Positions 63,728 to 64,000 of a stretch of 64,000 nucleotides of DNA are shown here, piece by piece. Source of the stretch: Constrictibacter sp. MBR-5 (GTDB lineage: Bacteria; Pseudomonadota; Alphaproteobacteria; JAJUGE01). The stretch spans positions 87,400 to 151,399 of the forward strand of contig NZ_JBEPTK010000013.1 in assembly GCF_040549485.1 (NCBI RefSeq), written 5' to 3'. Position numbers and translations under genes: made by a program. Each line of letters opens with the position of its first letter. Positions within the stretch are counted from its first letter, which is position 1. Under the pieces are notes generated by a model that did no database searches, was not told the DNA's origin, and worked only from the letters and a program-made list of their open reading frames with translations.

Positions 63728-64000
63728 TCATGCGACGACCTTGCGGAGGAGTTCCTTGAGCTTGGCGAAGGCGTTCTCAATCGGGTTGAAGTCGGGGCTG
63801 TAGGGCGGGAGGAAGCGCAGCTCGGCGCCCGCCGCCTCGATGGCCTCGCGCACGGCGACGCTCTTGTGGCTGCCGAGGTTGTCCATGATCACGACGTCGC
63901 CCGCGCGGAGCGTCGGGACCAGCACCTGTCGGACCCCCGCCTTCGCGGGGGCAGGCTCCAGCGAGGCAGCTCGCGCCGTCGATCGCGCCGTCGATCAGCA
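63728..64000 (-). pseudogene. IS630-type transposase, C-terminal part, disrupted and cut by the window edge
   Basis: From [20 protein letters not shown] on, the sequence is the C-terminal DDE domain of an IS630/ISL-like transposase: NLGSHKS with catalytic Asp, [20 protein letters not shown] with the last catalytic Glu, and LLRKVVA. Further upstream (63990 to 63960) another frame encodes LIDGAIDGA, also IS630-like. Between them sits a palindrome, so the reading frame breaks. It is probably inactive. The 5' end lies beyond the window. Confidence 0.75.
63934..63951. repeat. palindromic element within the IS630 transposase gene
   Basis: CCCCCGC (63934-63940) and GCGGGGG (63945-63951) form a perfect seven-base stem with a four-base loop. 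This is the core of dispersed extragenic palindromes in alphaproteobacteria. Here it lies inside the transposase frame and coincides with the frame break. Confidence 0.75.

Noticed and set aside
1..64000. CRISPR arrays, tRNA or rRNA genes
   Set aside because: No regularly spaced direct repeats and no cloverleaf-like or rRNA-like sequence were seen on either strand. Small tRNAs could still be missed by eye.

Overview
The window is high-GC DNA with codon use, gene families and palindromic intergenic repeats typical of an alphaproteobacterium. A Rhodospirillales-like aerobic heterotroph that can denitrify is my best inference; no rRNA or other taxonomic marker is present. Coding density is high, many genes overlap by the 4-base ATGA/GTGA arrangement, and I see no tRNA, rRNA or CRISPR array.

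Layout. 1-3.6 kb (minus): a GMC oxidoreductase operon (duplicated membrane protein, gluconate-dehydrogenase-subunit-3-like protein, GMC flavoprotein, PPC/DUF296 protein). 3.7-15.8 kb: catabolic genes (ThDP enzyme, enolase-superfamily enzyme, two SDRs, an aldo/keto reductase, a class III aminotransferase, a hydantoinase/oxoprolinase pair, LysR). 15.8-28.2 kb: a lone TRAP binding protein, a TauD-like dioxygenase, a methyltransferase, a frameshifted RibD-C/DHFR-like gene, a beta-hydroxyacid dehydrogenase with an FAD oxidoreductase, an M81 peptidase with a PLP lyase, an M20 hydrolase, and a regulator/beta-propeller pair. 28.2-31.2 kb: a very large hexaheme cytochrome c. 31.5-33.6 kb: a GNAT gene broken by a stop codon and two coupled methyltransferases.

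33.6-36.6 kb (minus) holds the most unusual locus: a CaiB-type CoA transferase, a UGSC-family selenoprotein whose UGA lies inside the UGSC motif and is followed by a bacterial SECIS-like hairpin, and an unrecognised 348-residue protein ending in a CxxC. Ordinary ORF calling splits the selenoprotein into two small hypotheticals. 36.6-40.4 kb has REP-like palindromes, an orphan terminase-small-subunit-like gene, and a second CoA transferase coupled to an iron-ADH-fold protein that lacks most metal ligands.

40.5-52.5 kb (minus) is one continuous respiratory operon: alternative complex III (actABCDEF), a one-TM protein, a SCO copper chaperone, and a caa3-type oxidase (subunits II, I, III, IV) with the A2-type YS motif. 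Electrons would run from quinol through ACIII to cytochrome c and then to oxygen. 53.0-62.5 kb is a denitrification/nitrate island: hemerythrin-like protein, pseudoazurin, NirK, a Crp/Fnr regulator, a DUF1858 protein, NnrS and napEFDABC. Two perfect TTGCG-N4-CGCAA sites and one near-consensus FNR-like site lie at promoters here and suggest an NnrR/Dnr-type NO- and oxygen-responsive regulon. The last 1.5 kb holds an NTF2-like protein, a RidA protein and a damaged IS630-type transposase that runs off the window.
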